A stretch of DNA of 64,000 nucleotides from Hymenobacter sp. DG25A (GCF_001280305.1 NZ_CP012623.1:3658001-3722000); one strand, 5' to 3'; shown: positions 9,369 to 18,049, counted from the stretch's first letter. Numbers and translations: made by a program. Notes: generated by a model not told the origin, from the letters alone.

Positions 9369-11792
9369 GTGGCCGCTTCCGTTTCTGAAACTACCGTTCA
9401 CGTAGCCTGCACCCACTGCGGCGACGACTGCCCCGGGCAACCTATTATGCGGCAGGAGCAGCCCTTCTGCTGCCAGGGCTGCAAAGCCGTGTACGAGCTA
9501 CTGCAGGCCAATAACCTCTGCCAGTACTATTCCCTGGACGAGCACCCCGGCCGCAAAGTGGCCGACGTAGAGCTGCCCGGCCGCTTCGACTATCTGGATT
9601 CCGAAGCGGTGCAGGCCCAGCTACTCAGCTTCCGCAGCAATACGCTGGCCCGCCTTACGCTCACGCTGCCCCAGATGCACTGCGCTTCCTGTATTTACCT
9701 GCTGGAGCACTTATACCAGCTGGATACCGGCGTATCGGAGGCCCGGGTAAACTTTCTGCGCAAGGAAATCAGCCTGAGCTACCAGCCCGATGCTACCTCT
9801 CTGAAAAACGTGGTGAAGCTGCTGGCCTCTTTGGGCTACGAGCCACAGATTACGCTGGCCGAGCTGGGTGGCCCGGCCGCCCAAGTGAATCGCACCATAT
9901 ACTACCAGCTGGGACTGGCGGCTTTCTGCTTTGGCAACGTGATGCTGCTGGCATTTCCGGAGTATTTCTCCTTCACGGGCCAGCTGGCGGCGGAGTTCGG
10001 CAGCTTCTTCGGCTATCTGAGCTTGCTGCTGAGCTTGCCGGTGCTGCTGTTCAGTGCCCGCGACTTCTACCGCTCGGCCTGGGCCGGGCTGCGGCAGCGC
10101 TATATCAACCTCGATTTTCCCATCAGTTTGGGGCTGACTTCGCTGTTCACCGTGAGCGTGTACGAAGTTCTCACGCACCGCGGCCCCGGCTACTTCGACT
10201 CTTTCACGGGGCTGGTGTTTTTCATGCTGATTGGCAAATGGGTACAGCAGCGCACCTACGACGCCCTGCGCTTCGACCGGGACTTCACTTCCTACTTTCC
10301 AGTGGCCGTTACGCTGCTCACGCCGGCCGGCGATAAGTCGGTGTCGGTGAAGGAGCTGCAGGTGGGGCACCGCATCCGGGTGCGCAACCAGGAGGTTATT
10401 CCCGCCGATGCCATGCTGATGCGCGGCACCGGGCAGATTGACTACTCCTTTGTATCGGGGGAAAGCGCGCCGGTGGCCAAGGTGGCCGGGGAGGTGGTGT
10501 ACGCCGGCGGCCGGCAGGTAGGGGAGGCCGTAGAGCTGGAGGTGGTGCGCGAAGTGTCGCAGGGCTACCTGACCCAGCTCTGGAACAACCCCACCTTCCA
10601 GAAACAGACCCACGCCACCCTGGAAACCTACGCCAACCGCGTGGGCCGCTACTTTGTGGGCGTTACGCTCCTACTGGCCTTAGGCACTATTGTCTACTGG
10701 TTTCCCCGCGACCAGCAGATGATGTGGCGCGCCTTCACCTCTGTGCTGGTTATTGCCTGCCCCTGCGCGCTTTCGCTGGCCACGCCGTTTGCGCTGGGCA
10801 GCGCCCTCACGGTGTTTGGCCGCCGCAAATTCTACCTGAAAAACTCCGCCGTAGCAGAAGTACTGGGCCGCGCCGATACCATCGTATTTGATAAAACCGG
10901 CACGCTCACGGACGTGAAGCGCTCCGCCGTGGAGTACGAAGGCCCCGCTTTGAGTTTAGCCGAGCAGCAGGCCCTCGCGGCGCTGGTAACCCAATCTACC
11001 CACCCCCTGAGCCAACGGCTGGCGGAGGAGCTGCCGGCCGGCGAAGGCCGCCTGGTGACGGATTTCCGCGAAACGCCCGGTCTGGGGCTGCGCGGCACGG
11101 TGGCCGGGCAGGAGTGGCGTGTCGGCTCGGCGGCTTTTGTGGGGCTGGCTTCTGCCTCGGATACCGCCACTACTACAGATACGATGCAGTCCCGGGTGTA
11201 CGTGCGCCTGGCCGATGGCCGCACCGGCTGCTTCCGTTTCCGGAACGTGTACCGCGTCGACCTACCTAAAATCCTGACTGACCTGGGCAAGCGCTACCAG
11301 CTGGCCGTGCTTTCCGGCGACAACGACTCCGAGCGGGCCCGCCTGCGGGAGCTGTTCGGAGCCAAGGCCGAGCTGCGCTTCCGTCAGAGCCCTGAGGATA
11401 AGCTGGCCTACGTGGCCGAGCTGCAGCAGCAGGGCCGCACCGTCATCATGCTGGGCGACGGCCTAAACGACGCCGGGGCCCTGCGCCAGGCCAACGCCGG
11501 CATTGCCCTCACCGATACGCTCAGCAACTTCTCCCCCGCCTGCGATGCCATTTTGGACGCCAGCAGCTTTGGCCGACTAAGCACGTTTCTGCGCTTCACC
11601 CAGGACTCACTGCAGATTGTGCTAGCCACGTTCGTGCTGTCCTTTATCTACAATGGTATTGGGCTGGGACTGGCTACGCAGGGCCGTTTTACGCCCATCG
11701 TATCAGCTATTCTGATGCCCATCAGCTCCCTGAGCGTCATTATTTTCTCCACACTGCTGGTGCGCTACGCCGCCTACAAACGCAACCTCTGA
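9369..11792 (+). CDS. ccoI: Copper-type P1B ATPase for cbb3 oxidase assembly (CcoI/FixI-like)
   Basis: Cu-translocating P-type ATPase, 807 aa with a GTG start at 9369. In order: a Cys-rich N-terminal domain (CTHCGDDCPG, CCQGCKAVYELL), an HMA domain with MHCASCIYLLEH near 103, membrane segments, the ion-path CPC motif near 463 (ACPCALSLATPFALGSA), phosphorylation site DKTGTLT near 508, and GDGLNDAGAL near 696. The Cys-rich domain plus HMA architecture and the directly following ccoS mark it as the CcoI type that supplies Cu to the oxidase rather than a detoxifying CopA. ccoS starts 5 bp after its stop. Driven by the promoter shared with ccoNO. Confidence 0.92.
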   Translation: MAASVSETTVHVACTHCGDDCPGQPIMRQEQPFCCQGCKAVYELLQANNLCQYYSLDEHPGRKVADVELPGRFDYLDSEAVQAQLLSFRSNTLARLTLTLPQMHCASCIYLLEHLYQLDTGVSEARVNFLRKEISLSYQPDATSLKNVVKLLASLGYEPQITLAELGGPAAQVNRTIYYQLGLAAFCFGNVMLLAFPEYFSFTGQLAAEFGSFFGYLSLLLSLPVLLFSARDFYRSAWAGLRQRYINLDFPISLGLTSLFTVSVYEVLTHRGPGYFDSFTGLVFFMLIGKWVQQRTYDALRFDRDFTSYFPVAVTLLTPAGDKSVSVKELQVGHRIRVRNQEVIPADAMLMRGTGQIDYSFVSGESAPVAKVAGEVVYAGGRQVGEAVELEVVREVSQGYLTQLWNNPTFQKQTHATLETYANRVGRYFVGVTLLLALGTIVYWFPRDQQMMWRAFTSVLVIACPCALSLATPFALGSALTVFGRRKFYLKNSAVAEVLGRADTIVFDKTGTLTDVKRSAVEYEGPALSLAEQQALAALVTQSTHPLSQRLAEELPAGEGRLVTDFRETPGLGLRGTVAGQEWRVGSAAFVGLASASDTATTTDTMQSRVYVRLADGRTGCFRFRNVYRVDLPKILTDLGKRYQLAVLSGDNDSERARLRELFGAKAELRFRQSPEDKLAYVAELQQQGRTVIMLGDGLNDAGALRQANAGIALTDTLSNFSPACDAILDASSFGRLSTFLRFTQDSLQIVLATFVLSFIYNGIGLGLATQGRFTPIVSAILMPISSLSVIIFSTLLVRYAAYKRNL

Positions 11793-11797
11793 TTCTT

Positions 11798-11962
11798 ATG
11801 GAAATCATCTTCGGCCTAATCACCATCAGCCTCATAGTGGCCATTCTGTTCCTGGTGGCTTTTGTGTGGGCCGTGCGCACCAAGCAGTACGACGATACCT
11901 ATACGCCCTCCGTGCGCATGCTCTTCGAGGACGAACCCCTGGACCCGCCACAAAAGCCGTAG
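11798..11962 (+). CDS. ccoS: cbb3-type oxidase assembly protein CcoS
   Basis: 54 aa, ATG at 11798, TAG at 11960-11962. One N-terminal membrane helix (about residues 3-23) is followed by the family tail KQYDDTYTPSVRMLFED. CcoS is needed for cofactor insertion into cbb3 oxidase. It follows ccoI by 5 bp, the usual pairing. A palindromic repeat begins inside the stop codon. Confidence 0.9.
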   Translation: MEIIFGLITISLIVAILFLVAFVWAVRTKQYDDTYTPSVRMLFEDEPLDPPQKP

Positions 11963-12143
11963 TGCGTTTAGTCGCACGTACCGCATAGTAGCGCGAAGCT
12001 CCGGCTTCGCGGACGAGCGTAGCGAGTAGCAGGCGTCTGCATACATATTCTCAACGCGTAGGAACTCGCGTTGCTCGTACGCGAAGCCGGAGCTTCGCGC
12101 TACTGTTTCCGTGCTACTATGCGGTACATGCGACTAAGCGCAC
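11962..12143. repeat. Family A palindromic repeat with extra outer arms
   Basis: The inner arms (11988 on, ending 12103) each contain the self-complementary CGAAGCTCCGGCTTCG type core and are inverted relative to each other. Outer arms 11962-11990 and 12115-12143 are 29 bp and complementary with two mismatches (starting GTGCGTTTAGTCGCAC on the left). The element begins at the last base of the ccoS stop codon. Two sister copies without outer arms are at 43576 and 60655. No ORF of substance lies inside. Confidence 0.88.
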
Positions 12144-12253
12144 GACTATAGTGCTACTGTTCGGATTACAGTTCGCGCTACTTGAAGGCAGCCATCCGGG
12201 GCCGATGTCCGTAAGCATCAGTCTTACTTTCTGATGATATAACGGATATACGT

Positions 12254-12745
12254 ATGGCTTCTTCTTCGGCTTTCTGGAAAACAATGGGCATGGGCGTAAT
12301 TGCCGGCATGCGGAGTATGTCGGCGCCGGCGCTGCTGAGCGGCGCGTTGCGGGACCAGCCCTCGGGGCGGCTGGCGCACTCCAAACTTGGCTGGCTGCAG
12401 AGCGGTGCTGTTTCCACGGGCCTGAAAGCCCTGGCCGGGGCCGAAATGGTGGGCGACAAGCTGCCTGCAATGCCCAACCGCACCGAGCCCGTAAGTGTAA
12501 TGGGTCGCACGCTTTCCGGCGCGCTGGTGGGTGCGGCCCTGTATAAGCTCAACCGACAGAAGCTGTTGCGCGGTGCGGCGGTGGGTGGCCTGGGCGCCCT
12601 GGCCGGCACCTTCGGGGCCTTCGCCCTGCGCAAGCTGGCCGATAACAGTGGCACCACCAAGGAGCCCTGGACGGGCTTTGTTGAGGATGCACTGGTGGTG
12701 GCCGGGGGCAAAGCCCTGCTGCATAACTACCAGCCCCGGCAATAA
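12254..12745 (+). CDS. DUF4126-family membrane protein
   Basis: 163 aa. GVIAGMRSMSAPALLSGAL near the start, then KLPAMPNRTEPVSVMGRTLSGALVGAALY and AAVGGLGALAGTFGAFALRK, match the DUF4126 pattern, with several glycine-rich weak membrane segments. Function is unknown. It sits between ccoS and ccoNO on the same strand. An upstream palindrome and a hairpin overlapping the ccoNO promoter suggest it is its own transcription unit rather than part of the oxidase operon. Confidence 0.7.
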   Translation: MASSSAFWKTMGMGVIAGMRSMSAPALLSGALRDQPSGRLAHSKLGWLQSGAVSTGLKALAGAEMVGDKLPAMPNRTEPVSVMGRTLSGALVGAALYKLNRQKLLRGAAVGGLGALAGTFGAFALRKLADNSGTTKEPWTGFVEDALVVAGGKALLHNYQPRQ

Positions 12746-12780
12746 TCCGCCTGCTGGGCTGACATCAATCAGACCGGCAA

Positions 12781-12860
12781 CTGACTTTCGTCATCTTTTG
12801 CCCGCCCCCTGAAAAGGACCTTTGAAGAAGTAAAACCACTACTTCTATAAAGGTCCTTTT
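12781..12860 (+). promoter_or_regulatory. ccoNO promoter with Crp/Fnr-like site and overlapping hairpin
   Basis: CTGACTTTCGTCATC (12781-12795) contains TGAC-N4-GTCA; TTTTG follows at 12796-12800, and 16 bp later GACCTTTG. It aligns without gaps to 9300-9343 (34 of 44 positions by hand). The -7 box is also the 5' arm of a hairpin: AAAAGGACCTTT (12812-12823) pairs with AAAGGTCCTTTT (12849-12860), and AGAAGTA with TACTTCT inside. Initiation here would omit the 5' arm; read-through from upstream would form the full hairpin, so it may terminate incoming transcription. Confidence 0.6.
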
Positions 12861-12864
12861 CTGT

Positions 12865-15060
12865 ATGATAGTTGACCCGAAACCGCAGGTTGCCCCGCCG
12901 CAGGCACCACCCACGCGGGCCCTCGAGACGTTCTTCTACGACAACAAGATTGTTCGTGATTTCGGCATTGCCACCATCTTCTGGGGCATTGCCGGCATGT
13001 TGGTCGGTATTCTGGCGGCGTTCCAGCTGGCCCAGCCCGATGTGAACATGCACACGTCCTTCACCACGTTTGGACGCATCCGGCCGCTGCACACCAACGC
13101 CGTGATTTTTGCCTTCGTGGGCAACGGTATTTTCATGGGCGTGTACTATTCGCTGCAGCGCCTGTGCAAAACGCCCATGTACTCCAAGAAGCTCAGTAAG
13201 CTGCACTTCTGGGGCTGGCAGCTGATTATTCTGAGCGCGCTGATTTCCCTGCCCATGGGCTTCACCACCAGCAAGGAATACGCCGAGCTGGAGTGGCCCA
13301 TTGATATTGCCATTACGCTGGTGTGGGTGGTGTTCGGCTGGAACATGTTCGGCACTATTGCCAAGCGGCGCGAGCGGCACCTGTACGTGGGTATCTGGTT
13401 TTACATTGCCACCTTCATTACGGTAGCGGTGCTGCACATCGTGAACTCCATGGCGGTGCCGGTGAGCTTCATGAAAAGCTACTCCGCCTACGCCGGCGTG
13501 CAGGATGCCCTGGTGCAGTGGTGGTACGGCCACAACGCCGTGGCTTTCTTCCTGACCACCCCTTACCTGGGCCTGATGTACTACTTCCTGCCTAAGGCAG
13601 CGGGCCGGCCGGTGTATTCTTACCGCCTGTCTATCATCCACTTCTGGTCCCTGATTTTCATTTACATCTGGGCTGGTCCTCACCACCTGCTGTATACTTC
13701 CCTGCCCGACTGGGCCCAGAGTCTGGGCGTGGCCTTCAGCATCATGCTGCTGGCGCCCAGCTGGGGCGGCATGATCAACGGCTTGCTCACGCTGCGCGGC
13801 GCCTGGGATAAAGTGCGCGAAGAGCCCGTGCTGAAATTCCTGGTAGTGGCCATTACGGCCTACGGCATGGCCACCTTCGAAGGCCCCATGCTCAGCCTGA
13901 AAAACGTAAACGCCATTGCCCACTTTACCGACTGGATTGTAGCCCACGTGCACGTAGGCGCCCTGGGCTGGAACGGCTTCCTCACCTTTGCCATGCTCTA
14001 CTGGCTGTGGCCGCGTCTGTACCGCACGCCCCTGTATTCCAAGAAGCTGGCTAACACCCACTTCCTGATTGGCACCATCGGCATCCTGTTCTACGCGCTG
14101 CCCATGTACTGGGCTGGCTTTACCCAGGGCCTGATGTGGAAGCAGTTTAATGCCGAGGGCATGCTGCAGTACCCCAACTTCCTGGAAACTGTGCTGCAGA
14201 TTGTACCCATGTACTACCTGCGCGGCATTGGCGGGGTGCTCTACCTAAGCGGCGTGTTCCTGATGCTGTACAACCTGGTGAAAACCGCCAAAGCCGGCTC
14301 CCTGCTGGCCGAGGAAAAAGCCCAGGCTCCTGCGCTGCTGCCTGCTGCCGAAGACCCGCATGCTGATGCCGGCCACTGGCACCGCTGGATTGAGCGCCGC
14401 CCCGTGCAAATGGCGGTGTGGGCTACCGTGGCCATCGGTATTGGTGGGGCCGTGGAGATGATTCCCACGTTCCTGATCAAGTCGAACGTGCCCACCATTG
14501 CCTCCGTGAAGCCTTATACCTCGCTGGAGCTGCAGGGCCGGGACCTCTACATCAAAGAAGGTTGCTCCAACTGCCACACCCAGATGGTGCGCCCCTTCCG
14601 CTCCGAGACCGAGCGCTACGGCGAGTACAGCAAAGCCGGCGAGTTTGTGTACGACCGTCCCTTCCTGTGGGGCAGCAAGCGCACCGGTCCCGATTTGCAC
14701 CGCGTGGGCGCCAAGTACCCGCACTCCTGGCACTACAACCACATGCTGGACCCTACCAGCATGTCGCCGGGCTCTATTATGCCGCCTTACCCCTGGCTGT
14801 TTGAGAACGACATTGACTACTCCACGCTGCCCAAGAAAATTCGGGTACTCCAGAGCCTGGGCACGCCCTACCCCGCCGGCTATGACAAGCAGGCTGTGGC
14901 CGATGCCCGCCGCCAGGCCGACGGCATTGTGCAGGAGCTGAAGAAGGAGCAAATCGAAGTGAAATCGGACAAGGAAATTGTGGCCCTCATTGCTTACCTG
15001 CAGCGGCTGGGTACCGATATCAAAGTGAAGCCGGAGCAGGCGGCCGCCGCAGCCCGGTAA
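12865..15060 (+). CDS. ccoNO: Fused cbb3-type cytochrome c oxidase subunits I and II (CcoN-CcoO)
   Basis: 731 aa. Residues 1 to about 480 are the twelve-helix haem-copper subunit CcoN (HTSFTTFGRIRPLHTNAVIF, HFWSLIFIYIWAGPHHLLYT, IVAHVHVGALGWNGF carry haem and CuB ligands). After a linker and one more helix (about 512-535) comes the CcoO monohaem cytochrome c part with CSNCH near 567-571, VGAKYPHSWHYNHM, and the Met ligand region GSIMPPYPW. Fusion of N and O is usual in Bacteroidota. It is the catalytic core of the high-affinity terminal oxidase, followed by ccoQ 36 bp downstream. Confidence 0.96.
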   Translation: MIVDPKPQVAPPQAPPTRALETFFYDNKIVRDFGIATIFWGIAGMLVGILAAFQLAQPDVNMHTSFTTFGRIRPLHTNAVIFAFVGNGIFMGVYYSLQRLCKTPMYSKKLSKLHFWGWQLIILSALISLPMGFTTSKEYAELEWPIDIAITLVWVVFGWNMFGTIAKRRERHLYVGIWFYIATFITVAVLHIVNSMAVPVSFMKSYSAYAGVQDALVQWWYGHNAVAFFLTTPYLGLMYYFLPKAAGRPVYSYRLSIIHFWSLIFIYIWAGPHHLLYTSLPDWAQSLGVAFSIMLLAPSWGGMINGLLTLRGAWDKVREEPVLKFLVVAITAYGMATFEGPMLSLKNVNAIAHFTDWIVAHVHVGALGWNGFLTFAMLYWLWPRLYRTPLYSKKLANTHFLIGTIGILFYALPMYWAGFTQGLMWKQFNAEGMLQYPNFLETVLQIVPMYYLRGIGGVLYLSGVFLMLYNLVKTAKAGSLLAEEKAQAPALLPAAEDPHADAGHWHRWIERRPVQMAVWATVAIGIGGAVEMIPTFLIKSNVPTIASVKPYTSLELQGRDLYIKEGCSNCHTQMVRPFRSETERYGEYSKAGEFVYDRPFLWGSKRTGPDLHRVGAKYPHSWHYNHMLDPTSMSPGSIMPPYPWLFENDIDYSTLPKKIRVLQSLGTPYPAGYDKQAVADARRQADGIVQELKKEQIEVKSDKEIVALIAYLQRLGTDIKVKPEQAAAAAR

Positions 15061-15096
15061 GGTTCGGCATCCACTCCTTCAAACTGCACTACTGCT

Positions 15097-15300
15097 ATGT
15101 ACAAGAACGTTTTGGAATCCATTACCGGCATTGAGATATACCCGCTTATCTCCTTTGTCATCTTCTTTCTCTTCTTCCTGGGCCTGCTGATTTGGGTGGT
15201 TATCGCCAACCGACAGCATCTGTACACCATGAGTCTGATGCCCCTGCTCGGCGACGACGAAGCCCCGGCCCCCCAACCCGAATCTGACGCGCTATGCTAA
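15097..15300 (+). CDS. ccoQ: cbb3 oxidase small subunit CcoQ/FixQ-like
   Basis: 67 aa with one strong membrane helix (about residues 14-38, IYPLISFVIFFLFFLGLLIWVV) and a short acidic tail. Length, topology and place between ccoNO and ccoP fit CcoQ, which stabilises the N-O-P complex. Its last seven bases, ATGCTAA, also hold the ATG of the next gene, implying coupled translation. Confidence 0.8.
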   Translation: MYKNVLESITGIEIYPLISFVIFFLFFLGLLIWVVIANRQHLYTMSLMPLLGDDEAPAPQPESDALC

Positions 15301-15560
15301 CCAAACGCACCGTGCTGCTGACGGCCTCCGGCCTGCTCACCGGCTACCTGGCCGCCGCGCAAACGCCCGCCGCGGCACCAGCCACCTCGGGCTCCAGCAT
15401 CCTGTTCTGGATGCTGCTGGGGGTGCTGGGTATTGTGCTGGTGCTCACGCTGGTTACCGGCGCCTCCCTCGCCTCGGCAGTGCACCACTCCACGGCAGCC
15501 AAAGACGCCGCCGCCCAAGACCAAAACCTCTCCACGCAGAAAGGAGCTTCTATATGCTAA
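15294..15560 (+). CDS. Small membrane protein resembling the CcoP N-terminus
   Basis: 88 aa. A signal-like segment (MLTKRTVLLTASGLLTGYLAAAQTP) is followed by an Ala/Pro linker and one helix, SSILFWMLLGVLGIVLVLTL. The same plan opens the next gene, ccoP: MLTSK start, signal ending in AQAP, linker, then QVMLFWFLLSTLLLVLLV. It overlaps ccoQ and ccoP by the same ATGCTAA sequence on both sides. It may be a truncated duplicate of the CcoP anchor kept as an extra oxidase subunit. No haem motif. Function unknown. Confidence 0.75.
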   Translation: MLTKRTVLLTASGLLTGYLAAAQTPAAAPATSGSSILFWMLLGVLGIVLVLTLVTGASLASAVHHSTAAKDAAAQDQNLSTQKGASIC

Positions 15561-16420
15561 CTTCTAAGCTGACCTCCCGCTGGCCCCTGGCGGCCGCGCT
15601 GCTGCTGCAGGCCGGTACGACCCTGGCCCAGGCGCCGGCCGAAGCCGCCGCCCCCGCCAAACCCACCGGTGCCGACACGCAGGTGATGCTGTTCTGGTTT
15701 CTGCTGAGCACGCTGCTGCTGGTGCTGCTGGTATTTATACTGCTCTTCACCATGATAGTGGTGAAGATGAAGCCCCAGCTGCGCAGGCTCTACGAGCTGC
15801 CCACGGTGCACGACACCTGGAGCGGCAAAGTAGTGGGCCTGCTCGTCGGCGACACAGCCCTGGTAGTGGGCAAGAACAAGGACGAGCTGATGGGCCACGA
15901 CTACGACGGCATCACGGAGTTCGACAACGACCTGCCGCCGTGGTGGAAGTATGGCTTCTACCTCAGCATTGTGTTTGCCTTTGCCTATATGGGCTACTAC
16001 CACGTGGCCCATGCCGGGCAGCTGCAGCTGGCGGAGTACGAAACGGAAATGCGCCAGGCTACCCTGCTGGTTTCCGCCGATGCCGACGACCCCAACAAGC
16101 TGACCACCTACACGCCCCTGAAAACCCCCGCCGACCTGGATGCGGGTAAAACCATCTTCGCCACCAACTGCGCGCCCTGCCACGGCGCCAGTGCCGAGGG
16201 CAAAGTAGGCCCCAACCTCACCGACGAATTCTGGCTGCATGGCGGCGATATCAACCACGTGTACAAAACCATCAAGTTCGGCGTCACCAGCAAAGGCATG
16301 GTGGCCTGGAAGGGCAAGCTGGCCAGCAAGCAGATTCTGCAGGTGTCTTCTTACATCGAAAGCTTAAAAGGCTCGAAACCCGCAGGCGCCAAAGAGCCTC
16401 AGGGCGAGAAGGAGCTGTAA
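15554..16420 (+). CDS. ccoP: cbb3 oxidase subunit III (CcoP), monohaem
   Basis: 288 aa. Signal-like N-terminus, a helix near residues 48-72, the CcoP segment TVHDTWSGKVV and EFDNDLPPWWKYGFYLSIVFAFAY (second helix), then a cytochrome c domain with CAPCH near 206-210 and a Met ligand region SKGMVAWKGKL. Only one CxxCH is present; classic proteobacterial CcoP has two haems, so this is the short form common in Bacteroidota. It delivers electrons to CcoO. Overlaps the preceding gene by ATGCTAA. Confidence 0.93.
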   Translation: MLTSKLTSRWPLAAALLLQAGTTLAQAPAEAAAPAKPTGADTQVMLFWFLLSTLLLVLLVFILLFTMIVVKMKPQLRRLYELPTVHDTWSGKVVGLLVGDTALVVGKNKDELMGHDYDGITEFDNDLPPWWKYGFYLSIVFAFAYMGYYHVAHAGQLQLAEYETEMRQATLLVSADADDPNKLTTYTPLKTPADLDAGKTIFATNCAPCHGASAEGKVGPNLTDEFWLHGGDINHVYKTIKFGVTSKGMVAWKGKLASKQILQVSSYIESLKGSKPAGAKEPQGEKEL

Positions 16421-16489
16421 TCCGGGCTGTCTGCCCGCACCCGTTATTCACCGTTCAGGCGCCACTGCCCCCAGCTTGCGCCACCTGCC

Positions 16490-17899
16490 ATGTCCGTTAC
16501 CACTTTTCAACCCAACGACGACTTTCGCGACACCATCTCCACGGTAGATGCGGAGGGCAAGCGTGTGTGGCTGTATCCGAAGAAGCCCAGCGGCCCGCTG
16601 TACCGCGCCCGCAAGTGGATTAGCTACGGACTGCTGGCGCTGCTGTTTGTGGGCCCCTGGCTGCGCTTCCGGGAGCTGCCGCTGCTGATGCTGAACCTGC
16701 CCGAGCGGAAGTTCATCATCTTCGGGCAGATCTTCTGGCCCCAGGATTTCTTTATTCTGCTGGTGGGCGCGCTGGCGTTTCTGCTATTCATTATCCTGTT
16801 TACCATCGTGTACGGCCGCATTTTCTGCGGCTGGGTGTGTCCCCAGACTATCTTCCTGGAGTTTGTTTTCCGGCGCATAGAGTACTGGCTGGAGGGCGAT
16901 TCTCCCCAGCAGAAAGCTCTGGACCGCGCCGACTGGACCTGGAACAAAATCTGGCGCAAAACTACCAAGCACGCGCTGTTTCTGCTGATTTCGTTTCTGA
17001 TTGCCAACACCTTTCTGGCCTACATCATTGGGTCTGATGCGTTGGTGAAGATCATTACCGATCCGCTGACGGCGCACCTGGGCGGCCTTACTTCCATGGT
17101 GGTGTTCACGGGCGTGTTCTACTCGGTGTTTGCGCGGTTCCGGGAGCAGGTGTGCACCATTGCCTGCCCCTACGGTCGCCTGCAGGGCGTGCTGCTGGAT
17201 AAAGACAGCCTGGTAGTAGCCTACGATTACAAGCGGGGCGAGCCCCGCGAGAAGCTGCGCAAAAACCAGGAGCGTACCGCCGGCGACTGTATCGACTGCT
17301 ACCAGTGCGTGCAGGTTTGCCCCACCGGCATTGATATCCGCAACGGCGCCCAGCAACTGGAATGCACCAACTGCACCGCCTGCATCGATGCCTGCAACAA
17401 CATCATGGCCATGGTGGACCTGCCGAAAGGGCTGATCCGTCACGCCTCGGAAAACGACATTGCCAATGGTACTAAGTTCCGCCTCACGGGGCGCATGAAG
17501 GCGCTGTCGGGGGTGCTGGTGCTGTTGCTGGCGGGCCTCACGTTTCTGCTGGTTTCGCGCTCCAACGTGGAGGCCACGGTGCTGCGCACGCCGGGCCAGC
17601 TGTTCCAGAAAACCGAGCGGGGCACCATTTCCAACCTGTACAATATCTCCGTCATCAACAAAACCAACCACCCGTACCCCATCACCCTGAAAGTGCTGGA
17701 ACCCGCCGGCGGCACCATTGCGCTGGTGGGTAAAGACGGCCTCACGCTGCCGGCCCAGGGCCTGACGGAAGGGGTATTTTTTGCCGAGCTGCCGAAGTCG
17801 GCGCTGCACGCTACCAACCAGAAAATCCGCATCGGCGTGTTCAGCGGTGGCCAGCTCATTACGGAAACCAACACCAAGTTTCTGGGGCCACCGCAGTAA
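16490..17899 (+). CDS. ccoG: cytochrome c oxidase accessory protein CcoG
   Basis: 469 aa membrane polyferredoxin. Several helices lie in the N-terminal 220 residues, with the CcoG/RdxA signature FCGWVCPQTIFLEFVFRRIEYW near 110-130. Two 4Fe-4S motifs sit near 267-302 (CIDCYQCVQVCPTG and CTNCTACIDACN). A further helix and a C-terminal periplasmic Ig-like domain follow. CcoG acts in Cu(II) reduction during cbb3 CuB assembly. It follows ccoP by 69 bp in the same operon. Confidence 0.95.
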   Translation: MSVTTFQPNDDFRDTISTVDAEGKRVWLYPKKPSGPLYRARKWISYGLLALLFVGPWLRFRELPLLMLNLPERKFIIFGQIFWPQDFFILLVGALAFLLFIILFTIVYGRIFCGWVCPQTIFLEFVFRRIEYWLEGDSPQQKALDRADWTWNKIWRKTTKHALFLLISFLIANTFLAYIIGSDALVKIITDPLTAHLGGLTSMVVFTGVFYSVFARFREQVCTIACPYGRLQGVLLDKDSLVVAYDYKRGEPREKLRKNQERTAGDCIDCYQCVQVCPTGIDIRNGAQQLECTNCTACIDACNNIMAMVDLPKGLIRHASENDIANGTKFRLTGRMKALSGVLVLLLAGLTFLLVSRSNVEATVLRTPGQLFQKTERGTISNLYNISVINKTNHPYPITLKVLEPAGGTIALVGKDGLTLPAQGLTEGVFFAELPKSALHATNQKIRIGVFSGGQLITETNTKFLGPPQ

Positions 17900-17928
17900 G
17901 TAAGGCTGCTGAAACACAATAGCAGCCC

Positions 17929-18022
17929 GTCATGCAGAGCTGAAAGCGAAGCATCTCGCTTGCTGACGTTGCCCCAGTAATTACCACACTAGCGAGATGC
18001 TTCGGCTACGCCTCTGCATGAC
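17929..18022. repeat. Family B palindromic repeat between ccoG and ccoH
   Basis: GTCATGCAGAGCTGAAAGCG and AAGCATCTCGCT on the left match, inverted, AGCGAGATGCTTCG and TCTGCATGAC on the right. It splits ccoG from ccoH and could form a strong mRNA hairpin. Confidence 0.88.
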
Positions 18023-18049
18023 ACTTGCTACTGCTTAAGCATATTTCTC

